Translations under genes and position numbers: made by a program
From: Cordia subcordata
Taxonomy: Eukaryota; Streptophyta; Magnoliopsida; Boraginales; Cordiaceae
DNA: 64,000 nucleotides
Assembly: GCA_028554755.1 (NCBI GenBank)
Contig: JAPTOF010000006.1
Coordinates: forward strand, 9,666,501 to 9,730,500
Direction: 5' to 3'
In this document: positions 11,476 to 23,621 of the stretch, in pieces
Layout: each line of letters starts with the position of its first letter
Position numbering within the stretch: position 1 is the stretch's first letter
Notes under the pieces: model-generated
Seen by the model: only the letters and a program-made list of their open reading frames with translations
Database searches by the model: none
Told to the model about the DNA's origin: nothing

Positions 11476-13180
11476 GCCTTGCTTATGCTTAGATGTGTTT
11501 TTAATGTGGTAATTCGAGTCTTTATAAGTAATTGTGTTTTATTTAGTATTGTTTGAGTCTTCGTGTGTCTTGTCTTCATGAAAAAATGAATGAAAAAAAA
11601 TAGAAAAAAAAGAAAAAAAAATTTGTCAAGTTTTTGTTTCCTTAGTTTTATTTGTCCAAATATTTTTGGCTCAACTGTCTACTTTGTAACTTGGAATTCC
11701 TCATGAAAAAAAAGAATCTAATCCCCATACTTGGGAAACTTGCTTTGGTTGCAACGGTAAGTTAGTAAGTGTAGTGAATCCATCCCCATTGTTTTTGTCC
11801 CTTGATAGATACTTGAACACACTATGCTTGAACCTTGCTTAATCTTAACTTGGGCTGAAAATGTGCATGCGCTTAAATTGGAAGCTAATGCTTAGGTTGA
11901 GTTTGAGAGGTATTTGCTGTGATTTATTTTTGTGGTAAAATTGTGAAAAAGTGCGTGTCTAGGAAAGCTATGTCAGGGTTGAGGTCACTCCTGCAAAAGT
12001 GATGAAAGTGTGAAAAAAAAAGAGTGCAAGAATGAACGAAATCAAAGTAAATGCGCACATTTTTACTTTGCTAGTCTCCAAAAGAAAGAAAAAAAACAGA
12101 GATTCATGAGTAGAGCTAAAAGCCATCTGGATTGTGACCAACTGAGTAACCGGGGGCATTCATCACAAATGTTTGTTATCGAGTAAAAAGGTTGGATGAC
12201 ATTCTAGGCAATTCATGAAAATTGCGAAAAAAAAGGGCAGTTGAAGTGATCCGACTTTCTGGCAGCTGGGCCTAGGCACAAACTTATTTTCTTTGAGGAA
12301 AAATTGCATATCAAGGCAATGCTTTGATCTCTCTTCTTTGCATTAGCATAATCATACTTGGCTTAAATCTCTTTTGTGTGCTTAGATGGTGCAAGGTTCA
12401 TTTATATAGTGTTTTGGGCGCTAGCAAGGTGACTTGTACATGTGGTGGTTCTTGTTTTGACTTGCTGAAAAACTGGCTTACCTTTGTTTCTCCTTTCGAG
12501 TTTCTTTGAGTCGAGGTGGAGGAACTTTTGAAGGTTTATATGACTGTGTTTACTTTGATGGATGGTTGAGTTAGTTTGAAGTCCAGTGGAAAATTCTGAT
12601 GGAATTATTCTTAAGGGAACTTTGTGGCTATATTTTTGATGAAGATGTTTATTTGTGGGAATTTTCTTGCTAAGTTAGGCTTCTTTTTGAAAATCTTTGG
12701 TCAAGTCAAGTCTTATTTTTGAAAAAAGTGCTGCAGAAATTTGAAAAATTAGTGCACTCTTTTCGCTAAAAACATTGCAAGTTGGTTAAAAGAAGAAGAA
12801 AATTTAGTTTTTCAGTATGTTAACTTGCTTGTTTTTATAAATGCTTGAATTGGGTCAGGACTTGTACATATGTTGAGAGGATGAGCTTGAATGATTATGT
12901 TCCTGTGATTGAATAGTTACATGATGGAATGTTGAATGATAAAATTGGTAGATGAACTGTGAAGTTGAAGCTTTGATAAACATATGTCTTAATTTTGATC
13001 TGTACTTTGGATTCTTTGAAATTAGCTATGTTCATGAAAGTACAGAAATTTTTATTGTAGGACTTGCATTATTTTTGGTTGTACAAGTTGGAATCTTTGC
13101 ATAATTTCGGTCTTGGTCAGTCTTGCATGTGAATTCCCTGTTCTTAGTTGTTTTCATGGTTGAGGGCAAGCATGGTTCAA
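11476..13180 (+). other. Athila 3' non-coding region
   Basis: About 1.7 kb with scattered A-runs and T-rich tracts and no frame longer than about 63 codons. Athila elements characteristically carry a long non-coding stretch before the 3' LTR, and I see no separate insertion in it. Confidence 0.7.
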
Positions 13181-13193
13181 GTGTAGGGGAATT
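13181..13193 (+). promoter_or_regulatory. polypurine tract of the Athila element
   Basis: GTGTAGGGGAATT lies directly before the TG of the 3' LTR. It is where plus-strand priming is expected. Confidence 0.7.
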
Positions 13194-14536
13194 TGACAAA
13201 TTCTAAATAAGTGTTTAATTTATATGTTAAATGCACTTAATTTTGGAATACAACGCTTCTTAATCGATGTTTTTAATGTAATTTTGCATAATTGTGCTTA
13301 GGAGAAGGAGTTGGATGCATTACATATGAATATAGAAGCTTTTTGGACGTGTTTGTAACGGTCAAAGTTGATATCGTCACGGGAAAAAATACCATTTAAT
13401 TGTTACGCGGGTTTGACTAGATTGACCAAGATGAAAAATATTTTTTCTGGGCTTTTGGAAGGAATTAGATTAAATATTAGCAGATTTTTTATTTTGTTGG
13501 AACTTATATTTCAGGCATTGACCTGATTATTCTTTTTGGGTCAGGTTTTCTTATCCAACAAAAAAAATAGGTTAGGGCTTTTCTTATATAAATACCTCTT
13601 ATTTGCACTATAGAGGTAGATAGTTTTTAGCAGATAACAGTAAATTTTCTCTTTATTCTTTGGGTGACATTCATGGACAAGCTGTTCTAATTTTCTTTTC
13701 TAGCCGAGGACTAATCAAGATTATGGTTCATCAAATTCGTGAAATCTAAGTGTTTTTATTCCTTTCATTCTATTTCGGTATTTGCGTATTTACTACTTCA
13801 ATAATCAATATTGATCTGCGATTATTTAATTGCATGACAATAAGTAGCCAGTTAGATTAATTAAATTAATCTAAATATAGTGGTAATCAGGTTTTCTGTG
13901 TAATTACGCAATCTAAATGAACAATAACCGCGAGAGTATTAACTTTTAGAATCGGATCTTTCTAGATTTTTATTGCTGCAGTTAGATAGATCCTGCGGGT
14001 ATCTCGAGGGATTAGAACGTCTAATAGGTAAGGGGATAGCGGGAAAAATCGTAGGGATTTAAACCATTATCAATTCTGTAAGGAAAGATGAGGTTATTAG
14101 ACCGAGCCAATAATTATAACTGATTTATCGAAATAGCTGAAAGTATTTTTGCATCTATGATCGAATTTGTTGACCAAAATTGCGATAGTTCCTCAGGCTA
14201 GATTTTATTCTCGTTTGATTTTCTATTTTTCCAGCCTTGCATTAATTTAGAATTGCATATTTTAGTCATTTTAATTTTTATTTATGTTTTTTTATTTTCT
14301 GGCCGAATTGCGTGCCTACGCAGTGTGACTAGTGTTCTGGACAGCCTTAATTATTTACTGTTTCGCATTTAAATTCCCCCTTTTTTATTGCACTTAGTTG
14401 ATTAATCTACTTGGTATTATTAGCATAAAATATTCTCCCAATTCCTGTGGATTTGACCATGTTCTCATCACGTACTCTAATTAATTTTGCGAGGTAAGAA
14501 TTGGAATATTATCTTTGGTGGTTTCAACACCCATCA
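13194..14536 (+). repeat. 3' LTR of the Athila-type element
   Basis: It is 1,343 bp and collinear with 909-2272. The TATA-like box TATATAAATA is at 13585-13594. It ends CCATCA and is followed by the duplicated target CCTGT. Confidence 0.95.
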
Positions 14537-14815
14537 CCTGTACCCTACCCCTTGTACCACCACCATCTGCACCAACAACACCCTTCACTCATGTACTTGC
14601 ACCCCCTGTTATATCACCATCCACACTAGCATCCCCATTTGTGCCCTTTATTTCTACACGCGATGTTACACCACTATCCCTACCAGTCTCCGCTCTTACA
14701 CCCTACGTTCCTACACCTGCATCCCTTGTTCCACCACTATTTGCACCAACTTCACCTTCCATTCCTGTACCTGCACGTCTTGTTATGGGCCGTTGTCGCT
14801 TGTGGACACCATAAC
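14537..14815 (+). repeat. right part of the Pro/Thr-rich repetitive sequence
   Basis: Imperfect units of roughly 60-65 bp recur, each with a form of CTTGTNCCACCACNAT followed by TGCACCAAC. Translated in one frame it is rich in Pro, Ala, Ser and Thr and ends at a TAA at 14812-14814. It continues the sequence at 826-908 that the Athila element interrupted. I do not recognise a gene. Confidence 0.55.
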
Positions 14816-14869
14816 ATTTCTGGTAGCATGCATAATTATACTCTTAATGATCAGTCGTTTACCTATTAA

Positions 14870-15560
14870 GAGAAGGATCTTTGTGCATAGTGCGTGCTAG
14901 TGCATATAGTGTGTGTAATGTATGTAATGTGCTGCATAGTGCGTGTGGTATGTGTTTAACAATACTGTGGGAAAATACTTATTTTGTATATGACAATAAT
15001 AATAATGAAAGGTCCTTTTATAGGTATTGCTAAAAGGTATTAAAATGACAATACTATTTTTTTAGTCTAATGATGATTAACTTTTACTATGTTACAATTA
15101 GATAGTTCGAATAAAGAGAAAGATATATCAGCTGATGATTATAGCTCCTATGATAGCATTATTACTTTTATTGCTATTATACACCCTCTAGGTGGCTTTG
15201 CGTAAAAGTTGTCAAAGCCTAGTTCTATGGCACGAATGATAAGAGACTAGTCCATATGGGGCACGAAGGACCTTGATATGTATGACGTCTTTGTCGCTGT
15301 GGACACCTCTACATTTCTAGTCGAATGCACAGTCATACTGCTGATATTTAGCGGCTTACCCTTTTTTGTCATGGTTATGATATTTGGTTACTGGGCCATG
15401 ATGAGTTCTATAGTCTTGTCATAGTGTTTGTCTTTGAGTGGAACCATAACAAGGTTCAGCATATTTGGACCAAGCTATTGAACTGTTGCATATATGCTTT
15501 TTGGCTAGACGAGTCTCGTTGCTATATTAGTGGTGCTACATGTTTTCTGCCTCATCCATA
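14870..15560 (+). repeat. local repeat family A, copy 1
   Basis: Starts with GTGCATAGTGCGTG-type units, then AAAATACTTATTTTGTATATGACA, TTTTAGTCTAATGATGATTAA and ATATCAGCTGATGATTATAGCTCC. The same ordered blocks recur at 15780-16480 and 18418-19250. No intact reading frame is common to the copies. Confidence 0.8.
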
Positions 15561-15779
15561 GAGTAAGTAGAGCTCTAACGGCATTAGGAGAGAGGAGAAG
15601 AGGTGAGGTGGATGCTAGTCACCAAGTTTAACATAGCCATCTACATCATAGAAGGTTTACTTAGCAGGAATCCTGGCCTTTTTTTTTTTTTTTTTGGGTT
15701 GAGAATCCTTGTGTCTTAGTTGTGCACATTAGTAGGAAAAACTAATAAGGTCTATCGTTTATCTTGCAAAAGAAATGAC

Positions 15780-16480
15780 AAAAAATTCTCTATCCACTAA
15801 CTAGATTGTAAATCAGCCCAACTCTCTTGTTGATCTTGTAAGGGTTGATTTCGGGAGGGAAGGAATTGGTAATGTATTGCATTTATTGTGTTAGTTGATT
15901 GATTATAAGCATTTTCCTTTACGTTATAGTTATTCTTTTCTTTATTTGAGTTTTTCCATTTAGTGTTAGTTTATAACGTGTATGCACAGTACGTGCAGTA
16001 TGCGTGCAGTATGCGTGCAGTGTATGTGCATAGTGCGTGTAATGTCTGTAATGTGGTGCATAGTGATAAGTGTTTGACAATACTATTAATAATAGAAAAT
16101 ACTTATTTTATATATGACAATACTATTAATGAAAAGTCCTTTTATAAGCATTGCTAAAGGGTGTTAAAATGACAATATTGTATTTTTAGTCTAATGATGA
16201 TTAATTTTCACTGTGTTACAGTTAAATAGTTTGAATAAAGACAAGGATATATTAGCTGATGATTATAGCTCCTGTGGTAACATTATTGCTTTTGCTGCTA
16301 TTAGCCAATTTGCAAGTGGCTTTTGGCAAGAGTCATTAAAGCCTGGTTCTGAGCTGCGAATGATAGCAGACTACTCCATATGGCAACGAAAGATCCTGAT
16401 ATATATATATATATAGCATCTTTGTCGCTGTGAACGCCTCCGTATTTCTGGCCATATGCGAAATCATACTATTGATCTTT
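15780..16480 (+). repeat. local repeat family A, copy 2
   Basis: Matches copy 3 (18418-19250) from the AACTAGATTGTAAAT block and GGGAGGGAAGGAATTGGTAAT onward, and matches copy 1 from the GTGCATAGTG units onward. A short (AT)n run at 16400-16416 replaces part of the block. It ends where the duplicated block at 16487 begins. Confidence 0.8.
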
Positions 16481-16486
16481 TTTTAA

Positions 16487-17345
16487 TAAGAGTCATAATT
16501 GATATCCCACATCAACCCATGCGATTAATTGACTAATCAATTATTTTACACTAGTCATGCAATGACAATTAACAAATGTTAAGATATATATCCACTTTCT
16601 TAATAATATCTAGATTTACTATTTGGAAAAGTAGTTTTGAAATTTTCCCCAATTTTATTTTATTTTTATCCCAATCTCATCTGTGTTATTTGTAATTCAA
16701 ACAAAATAAGAAAAGTATAGTTTGAAGTAAAATTTGCGAGGAAGGGTGAGGGAATTTCTTTAATATTAAAACAAATTAAAATAATCTTAACAGTTTGGTG
16801 CACAAAATATTTGTTAATACAAGGTGCATAGAAGCCATATCCATAAATCATAAGCCATTCTTTATTAGGCACTTTATCCCAATGTGCACAACAGAATCAA
16901 AATCTTCTTCTAATTGTTAAAGTCTTCAAGCTAAGTGATTAACTGTATAAAAATTTACTGATCATCTGTATCGCAAACAAAATCTCAATTATGTATTTTA
17001 AAATTTTCGTTTCATTTTATTTTTCTTTTCTCTTTATATTATCTCAATTTCAGTCAACTAACACAATATAGATAAATAATACTACACCCTGTAATCATGA
17101 CTTTATATATATATGTGTGTGTATGTATATGCAAATGTGTATATATTAATGTCAGGAAACAACCAGAATGATGATAGGCAAATATATGAGACGTGACGCA
17201 GGGCTTAAATATTTTTCCCCCTGTCTAACTACTCTCACATAACCATTGTACAACATGTGAAGATGTCTTATCTACATAATGCATGTACCCAAATTTATTT
17301 ATCCACAAAGAGAAGACCACCACACATGATATAAATCCTTTACTC
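16487..17345. repeat. duplicated block B, copy 1
   Basis: About 850 bp are collinear with 22612-23415. Landmarks are AATAAGAGTCATAATTGATA, AGATATATATCCACTTTCTT, the TCATCTGTG(T/C)TATTTGTAATTC segment and CCACAAAGAGAAGACCACCA at the right end. The right end is followed by TATA-like bases (GATATAAATCC near 17330) and an ATG at 17363. That could suggest a duplicated promoter, but no gene follows convincingly. Confidence 0.8.
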
Positions 17346-17439
17346 AATTATTTGCAACAAAAATGGACTTGCAGCATCCTAACTTCCCGTGGTATCACAA
17401 ACCTTTGCAGTGTCCTCACCATCTAACTCCGTTCCTAAC

Positions 17440-18337
17440 TGACCGTTCCCCAGTGAAAGGGGATCAACTTCGCCAGTGGCTTTTTTCTATAAGGTATTGT
17501 TTAGCTCAGCATAAGCCCTGTACACCTTATCCTTGTCCCAATATTTATCATGCCTAGCATCGTGATCTTTGAATAGTTGCTCCATGGTATCTAAAGTTGC
17601 CTTATCCTTAATTGCAGTGCAATGCTTCTTCCAATACGAGATCTACCCTTCAGCAACGTTGAGAGACCTGTCAACATCACTCAGAGAACCTTGGAGATCT
17701 TGAGTAGTCTTCTGGGCCTACTCCGTCTTGTTTCGTAGAAAGGCAAGCTCATCCTCAGCTGTTGCCTTCCAGCTCTCCAGATTCTTGACCTTATTCTCGC
17801 CAACTTCTTTGGCCGCATTTTCTTGCTCCTTCTCACTCTTCGCGTTCTGTAGCTTCGCTTTATTTTCTTCCAAGGAAGTTTGGAGCTTAAGAATTTCAAC
17901 CGTAGCTCCCTTTAAGTGTTCTTTCACTTGCCGGTACTTGCGCTTGGCTTTACACGATATAAAAGTTACCTACAGGGTAAAAACCGTCAGCAGAAGATTG
18001 GAGTTGTAAAACAAAGAAGCCGAAGAGGGGTGCTAATAAGGAAGCGTGAGCGATCCTTCATATGTTGTTGATCCGAAGAAGAGATAAGTTTCTCAAATTG
18101 TCGGAGCAGAAGGTCTAGGCGTTTGAACACGCTCGTATCTGATGGGTATTCCAAAGTCAAAGTGGCCACAGTAGAGGAGTTACGGACATCTTGGGATGGA
18201 CAAGGTAGTGGCGTGGTTGAAAATATATGGTCTGGCATAGAAGATACCTGAGCGGCGTGAAGATTCGAAGAAGAAGGATCATCGCTCGGCCTTTGTGACA
18301 GAAGGTGATTCTGTGAGTGGTGGTGCTTCAGAGGCAT
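17440..18337 (-). pseudogene. fragment of a coiled-coil protein gene, probably transposon-derived
   Basis: Read on the minus strand, an N-terminal Ser/His-rich part (18337-17987) is followed by a strongly heptad-like Lys/Glu-rich part, including LKLQTSLEENKAKLQ and KVKNLESWKATAEDELAFL (about 17927-17718). After a TAG the same frame reads TTQDLQGSLSDVDRSL, and after another stop MEQLFKDHDARHDKYWDKDK (about 17585-17525). Several in-frame stops and at least one frame change show it is dead. Long coiled coils of this kind are common in the first ORF of plant gypsy-like elements, but I do not see a diagnostic motif, so the parent family is open. Confidence 0.5.
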
Positions 18338-18417
18338 CCCAAACCTCTACTAGTTCGCCGATGGTCTCGCTGCACTTCCTTTTTGCAATGTGGTTTCTAC
18401 GACTGCATTAAACTGAG

Positions 18418-19250
18418 AAAAAATTCTCTATAACTAGATTGTAAATTAGCCTAACTTTCTTATTGATCTTGTAAGGGTTGATTTTGGGAGGGAAGGAATT
18501 GGTAATGCATTGTGTTTATTGTGTTAGTTGATCGATGATGAGCATTTTCCTTTACGTTATTGCTATTCTTTTCTTTATTTGAATTTTGCTATTTAGTGTT
18601 AGTTAATAATGTGCATACAGTGTATGTGCACAATGCGGGTAGCGAGTGTGTGTGCATAATGTGCGTAGTGTATGATGTGGTGCATAGTGATATGTGTTTG
18701 ACAATACTGTTAATGATGGAAAATACTTATTTTGTATATGACAGTACTATTAATTAAAAGTCTTTTTATAGGTATTGCTAAAGGGTGTTAAAATGACAAT
18801 ACTATATTTTTAGTCTAATGATGATTAATTTTTATTGTATTATACTTAAATAGTTTGAATAAAGACAAAGATATATCAGCTGATGATTGTAGCTCCTGTG
18901 ATAGCATTATTGCTTTTGCTACTATTATCCAACCTGCAAGTGGTTTTTGACAAGAGTCATTAAAGCCTAGTTCTAAACTACGAATGATAGTAGACTACTC
19001 CATATTGGCCATGAAAGATCCTGATATGTATGGCATCTTTGTTGCTGTGAACACCTTCGCATTTCTGGTTGTATGCACAATCATACTACTGATATTTAGT
19101 AGCTTACCCATTTAGAGAAAGCTATTTGTCAAGATTCTAATATTTGTTGGTTTGATTGTAATCAGTTCTATAGTCTTGGCATATTGTTTGGCTTTGAGCG
19201 AGACTGTGGCCTCGTTCAACATATTTGGACCAAGTTATCGAGCTGTTGCA
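18418..19250 (+). repeat. local repeat family A, copy 3
   Basis: Collinear with copies at 14870 and 15780: AACTAGATTGTAAATTAGCC, GGGAGGGAAGGAATTGGTAAT, the GTGCATA units near 18610-18690, TTTTAGTCTAATGATGATTAA, and ATATCAGCTGATGATTGTAG. It is the fullest of the three copies and reaches about 19250. Confidence 0.8.
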
Positions 19251-19492
19251 TATATACTCTTTCGCTAGACATGTCTCATTTCCATACTCGTGTTGCTGAA
19301 TGTTGTTCTATTTTTAAAAGAGCTTTTACGTAAAAATTGAAGCTAAAAGTAGTTAAAAACCCAGAGGCTCCAAATTGGAGTTTTTCAAAATAAGCTTTTG
19401 AAAAATTATTTTTACATTTTGTTAAGAATTATATTCCTTCGTGTTTTCTCAAAAACAGTACTCCATATTTTTCAAAGTTTAATATTATATTC

Positions 19493-19655
19493 AAAACAAT
19501 TGAAAGTTTTACTATTAGTATAAAATGCCAAACAATCAACGGCTTTTACTCAGCAACACTTTTATCCAAAACTTTACTATTAAAAATTCAACTTCAATAG
19601 CTTAAAAGTTGAAATTTCACAACTACATCAAGTAGAGTCTAAGTGAAGTTTGCGA
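19493..19655. repeat. dispersed repeat, copy 2
   Basis: Partner of 1-160. Copy 2 also reads CAACGGCTTTTACTCAGCAA and ends AGAGTCTAAGTGAAG. Confidence 0.6.
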
Positions 19656-22611
19656 CCTTAATAGGTCCTTGATAAAGGTCCGATTTGGATTGCCTTAATT
19701 AAAAAAAAAAGAAGTATTTATTCTGTATTTTTTTACAAAAAGTGTGTCTTTTTTCAAGTTTAAATTTTTGCTTACAATAAAGTCTGACATGAGCTTTTTT
19801 CTTCAAATTTCAATTCAAATAACTTTTGAAAAATAAATTTACTTTTCCATGGGAAAGAAATCAATCAATAACGGCCCAAAAGAAGGAATTAAAAGCGTTG
19901 ACGATATTATTATGTTGGAGATATTATTCTTGTGTATCTTCCCTATTGTGTATAATTGATTATTGTAAATTAATTAGGAGAGATTTAAGTAGTTATCATT
20001 AATTGTTGTTAGTGTTGTATTTGGTAGGTAGACTGCTATATAAAGAGGATACATATGTAAAAAAATGGATATACAAGTGTAATTCTATTCGGGACTTTGA
20101 ATTATATTTTGGCCAAAAAAAGCAAAAAGAGAAACAAGAAAAAAGGTGGGGGTGAACAGGTACAGGAGCTGAAAAAGAAGAGAGTGAGGTGATTGGGACG
20201 GATTCAAGTTGGTAAGTCAGTTTTTGATGAAACAGAGGAAAATAAATGAGAACCACAATGTGAGTCGGTCAAGATCAAATTGAAGGGAAGTCACATCTGC
20301 GCCCTCAAGAGTAGACAAAGCAAGAGCTTTCGCTTTTATGCCTCGTTTTGTTTCAAACTTTGCGTATTTGACTTGTGCATTCCTTTTTGTGGACGCATGC
20401 GTGGATTGCAGGGTCAAGTTGAATTATTAATCAAATTTCTGGCCAACTTCTTAAGGAGAAATTGAACTAGAAAAAACTGTGAAACACTCCCAATCAGCTA
20501 AACCCACAATTTTTTATTTTTTTTTTCCGCTAGGCAACTAATCAGCTAAACCCACAATGTATATCAGTTCTCTATTTTAAGGTACCATGTTTTGAAACTT
20601 AAAAATTGACAGGCTTTAACATTGTATTTTATTAATTCATAAGAAAGGTGATTTTAACTACTTAAATTAATCTCTGAATCCCTAGTAAAAGATGCAGCAA
20701 AAGTTCAGTTGTTTAGTATATAGGTTTCCAAAATTTCTCCCAATTTTCTATTTTTAACTTTGATGAATGATTATGACCGGGAGACACAAAAGAGGGCAAA
20801 AGAATAAATGTCTCTGGATCGATTTGTCTGGAGACGATGTTGCTGGGGAACATGCCTTCTTACGACCATTTTCTTTATCTTGCTGTGCTTTGACTCTAGG
20901 CTCATTTAAATTGATTTTTTTTTAAGTACATTTTTTATATATAACTTTTTAAAAAAATTACTTTTTTGATAAGATAAGCTTTCTAATTTTTGAAAAAAGT
21001 TGAATTTGTACATAGTTTTAGTTTTTTTTAAACTCCATTCAAATACTAATAATGTATAAAAGATATATATTTTAATAAAAAGAATACTTTTTATGAAAAA
21101 AAATCAATTCAAAATAACCCTATATATATCCATGCTACAATACTTCATTGCATGGCTTTTTCTAGTAGTGACACATACGATTCAATAGACAATGGTGAAC
21201 TAATGTTATGTTTATGATTAAATAATTATACAATATAATCACCACTAAGAAAATTCCTTCATTTATAATACATCTAAACCCGTTATTACGACCTTCACTT
21301 GGCTACAATAACTAGTACAACATAATATGTTCAATCAAATTGAACGACCAACTGCAGGACAACATAATCAAATTGAAAGACCAACTGCAGGACAACATAA
21401 TATATATGTTCAATAATTGACGTAGCTGGGCAAGAGAAAACAACTGTATGGGAGGAGATACAGCTGTCGACCTTGTGATTTGTCATAAATATACAATACT
21501 TTCTTATAATTTCAAATCAGTTAATATTTATGATAAAATACAAAAAATATTTTTTTATCCTCTTTATTTTAATTTTGAGTCAAGAACAAAAGAACATTTA
21601 ATACAAACATCAATATAAATACGAGAAAGTTGGGTTGGGTGCAACTTGCCGGTATGTGGTCCGCCAAAAGTTGCACAAGTAGATACTAATGGACTTAGCT
21701 CCTACTATAATAGGACGCAACAACGTTGAATTGAATCATAAAATTAATTATATAAAATAAATACTTAATTAATTTATTATTTTTATTAGGGTCAATGAAT
21801 CTCCACCTCAGCATATAATCCCAGGCGAAGTGGATGATGCAAAATATGAGCCATTATACAAAACAAACACATATGAAATATGTTTTTCTTTTTTTCTTTT
21901 TTTCCGACCAACAAAAACATGTTTTTCTTTTGTTTCATTGGTGGTCATCGTAATTTAAAAAAGAAAAACAACTATTTTCTGCAATAAATTAAGTAGATGA
22001 AACGTTCTTTTAATTTTCTTTTTTGTTTTATAAGTAGTCAATATCGTAACTAGAAGAAAACTTTTTGAACGTTGAGAAAAACACACAATTAGCTAGGGTT
22101 TTCGGAACTTTGATGCATTTAATTACGTAAATACGTGGAGCCGAATCGTGGTTGGGTACTTTTGTCGGCAAAGTACGTATGGGCCTAATACTTTGATTGG
22201 CTTCTGGTACGTGGTAAAGTGTTTGTTTGTTGCTATTAATTGTTACTTCATTTTGGATTTTTGATTTTCTGATTTTCTTTAACCTATAGAATGAAGATCC
22301 CATGAATATTATCATTTCATTGGAAGGAGAAAGAATATGACATGTCAACGTCTTGTCCATATATATGATTTATATACCCAACGTTATCACATTCATTTAA
22401 GCTTCAATGACTTGTTCGAGATGAAATTTTGGTCAATCATTATAGCTGACGATTAATAAAACATCATCGGAGTCCATACTTTTCTTATGTATTTGACAAG
22501 AATTTAAATATCATTATAATGTACAACATAATTAATAATAGATTAAGGAGAGATGTCATAATATGGATTTCTAGTGCATATAGTTAACTTTCTGTAATAT
22601 GATTTTTCTCA
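19656..22611. other. AT-rich intergenic DNA, no gene seen
   Basis: I find only short frames. It includes T-rich and A-rich pieces near 19690-19840 and 20905-21115 whose ends pair as loose inverted repeats, which suggests eroded small MITEs. A 33-bp direct duplication is at 21334-21399. Short ORFs on either strand lack ATG-led, codon-like composition. Confidence 0.6.
21334..21399. repeat. 33-bp direct duplication, two copies
   Basis: The unit beginning ATCAAATTGAA(C/A)GACCAAC occurs at 21334 and again at 21367 with one mismatch. It looks like a slippage or repair duplication. Confidence 0.85.
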
Positions 22612-23415
22612 ATAAGAGTCATAATTGATATCCCATATCAACCCAAGCGATTAATAGACTAATCAATTATTTTAGACTAGTCATCTAGTGACAATTAACA
22701 AATATTAAGATATATATCCACTTTCTTGATAATATCTAGATTTAGTATTTTGGAAAAGAAATTTTGAAAATTTCACCAATTTTATTCTTTTTATCCCAAT
22801 CTCATCTGTGCTATTTGTAATTCAAACAAAATAAGAAAAGTGTGGTTTGAAGGAAAATTTGCGAGGAAGGACAAGGGAATTGCTTTAATATTAAAATAAA
22901 TTAAAATAATCTTAACAGTTTGGTCCACAAAATATTTGTTAATACAAGGTGCGAAGAAGCCACATCCACAAATCTTAAGCCATCCTCTATTAGGCACTTT
23001 ATCCCAGTGTGTACAATAGAATTAAGATCTTCTTCTAATTGTTAAAGTCTTCAAGCTAAGTGATTGACTGTATAAGAATTTATTGATCATCTGTATCACA
23101 AAACCAATCTCAATCATGTATTAAAAAATTTAACTTCATTTTATTTTTCTTTTATCTCTTTAAATTCTCTTAATTTGGGTCATCTAACACGATATAGATA
23201 AATAATACTACACCCCATAATCATGACTTTATATAAATATCAATGTCTAGAAACAACCAGGATGATGATGGGCAAATAAAAGAGCCGCGACCCAGGGCTT
23301 AAATATTTTTTCCCCGTCTAACTCCTCTGACTATTGTACAACGCTCGAAGGTGTATAATCTACATAATCCATATGTACCCAAATGTATTTATCCACAAAG
23401 AGAAGACCACCATAT
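22612..23415. repeat. duplicated block B, copy 2
   Basis: Collinear with 16487-17345 and ends at the same CCACAAAGAGAAGACCACCA segment. Unlike copy 1 it lacks the GT-rich microsatellite (copy 1 near 17110-17145). The sequence after it is unrelated to that after copy 1. Confidence 0.8.
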
Positions 23416-23561
23416 ATAGCAATCAAAAGCAATAAATTTTTCGTCTCCATCTCTTGGCAGTGTTAATTACTCCGACATGAGATTTCAGCTAGAAGTTGAA
23501 CTGAAATTACTGTTCCAATAATTTCTGCAGCTTCTTCTATTCCAAGCACATGCAATACGCA

Positions 23562-23587
23562 CAGGGACGGAACCAAGGGGGACATAC

Positions 23588-23621
<34 letters not shown>

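Larger units (their letters stand above)
909..14536 (+). mobile_element. Athila-type Ty3/gypsy LTR retrotransposon, complete but inactive
   Basis: Two LTRs (909-2272 and 13194-14536) start TGACAAATTC and end CCATCA. They are flanked by the perfect 5-bp duplication CCTGT at 904-908 and 14537-14541. The primer binding site matches the 3' end of tRNA-Asp, which is typical of the Athila lineage. The internal order is gag, protease, reverse transcriptase, RNase H, integrase, then a long spacer and an env-like ORF, also as in Athila. Every coding block carries stops or frameshifts, so it cannot move by itself. In the first 560 bp of the LTRs I count roughly 35-40 differences, so the insertion is not recent. 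A MITE lies in the spacer at 8831-9890. Confidence 0.96.

Noticed and set aside
14515..14814. Pro-rich open frame as a host gene
   Set aside because: It starts inside the Athila LTR and only the repetitive flank is open; no promoter, splice site or known domain.
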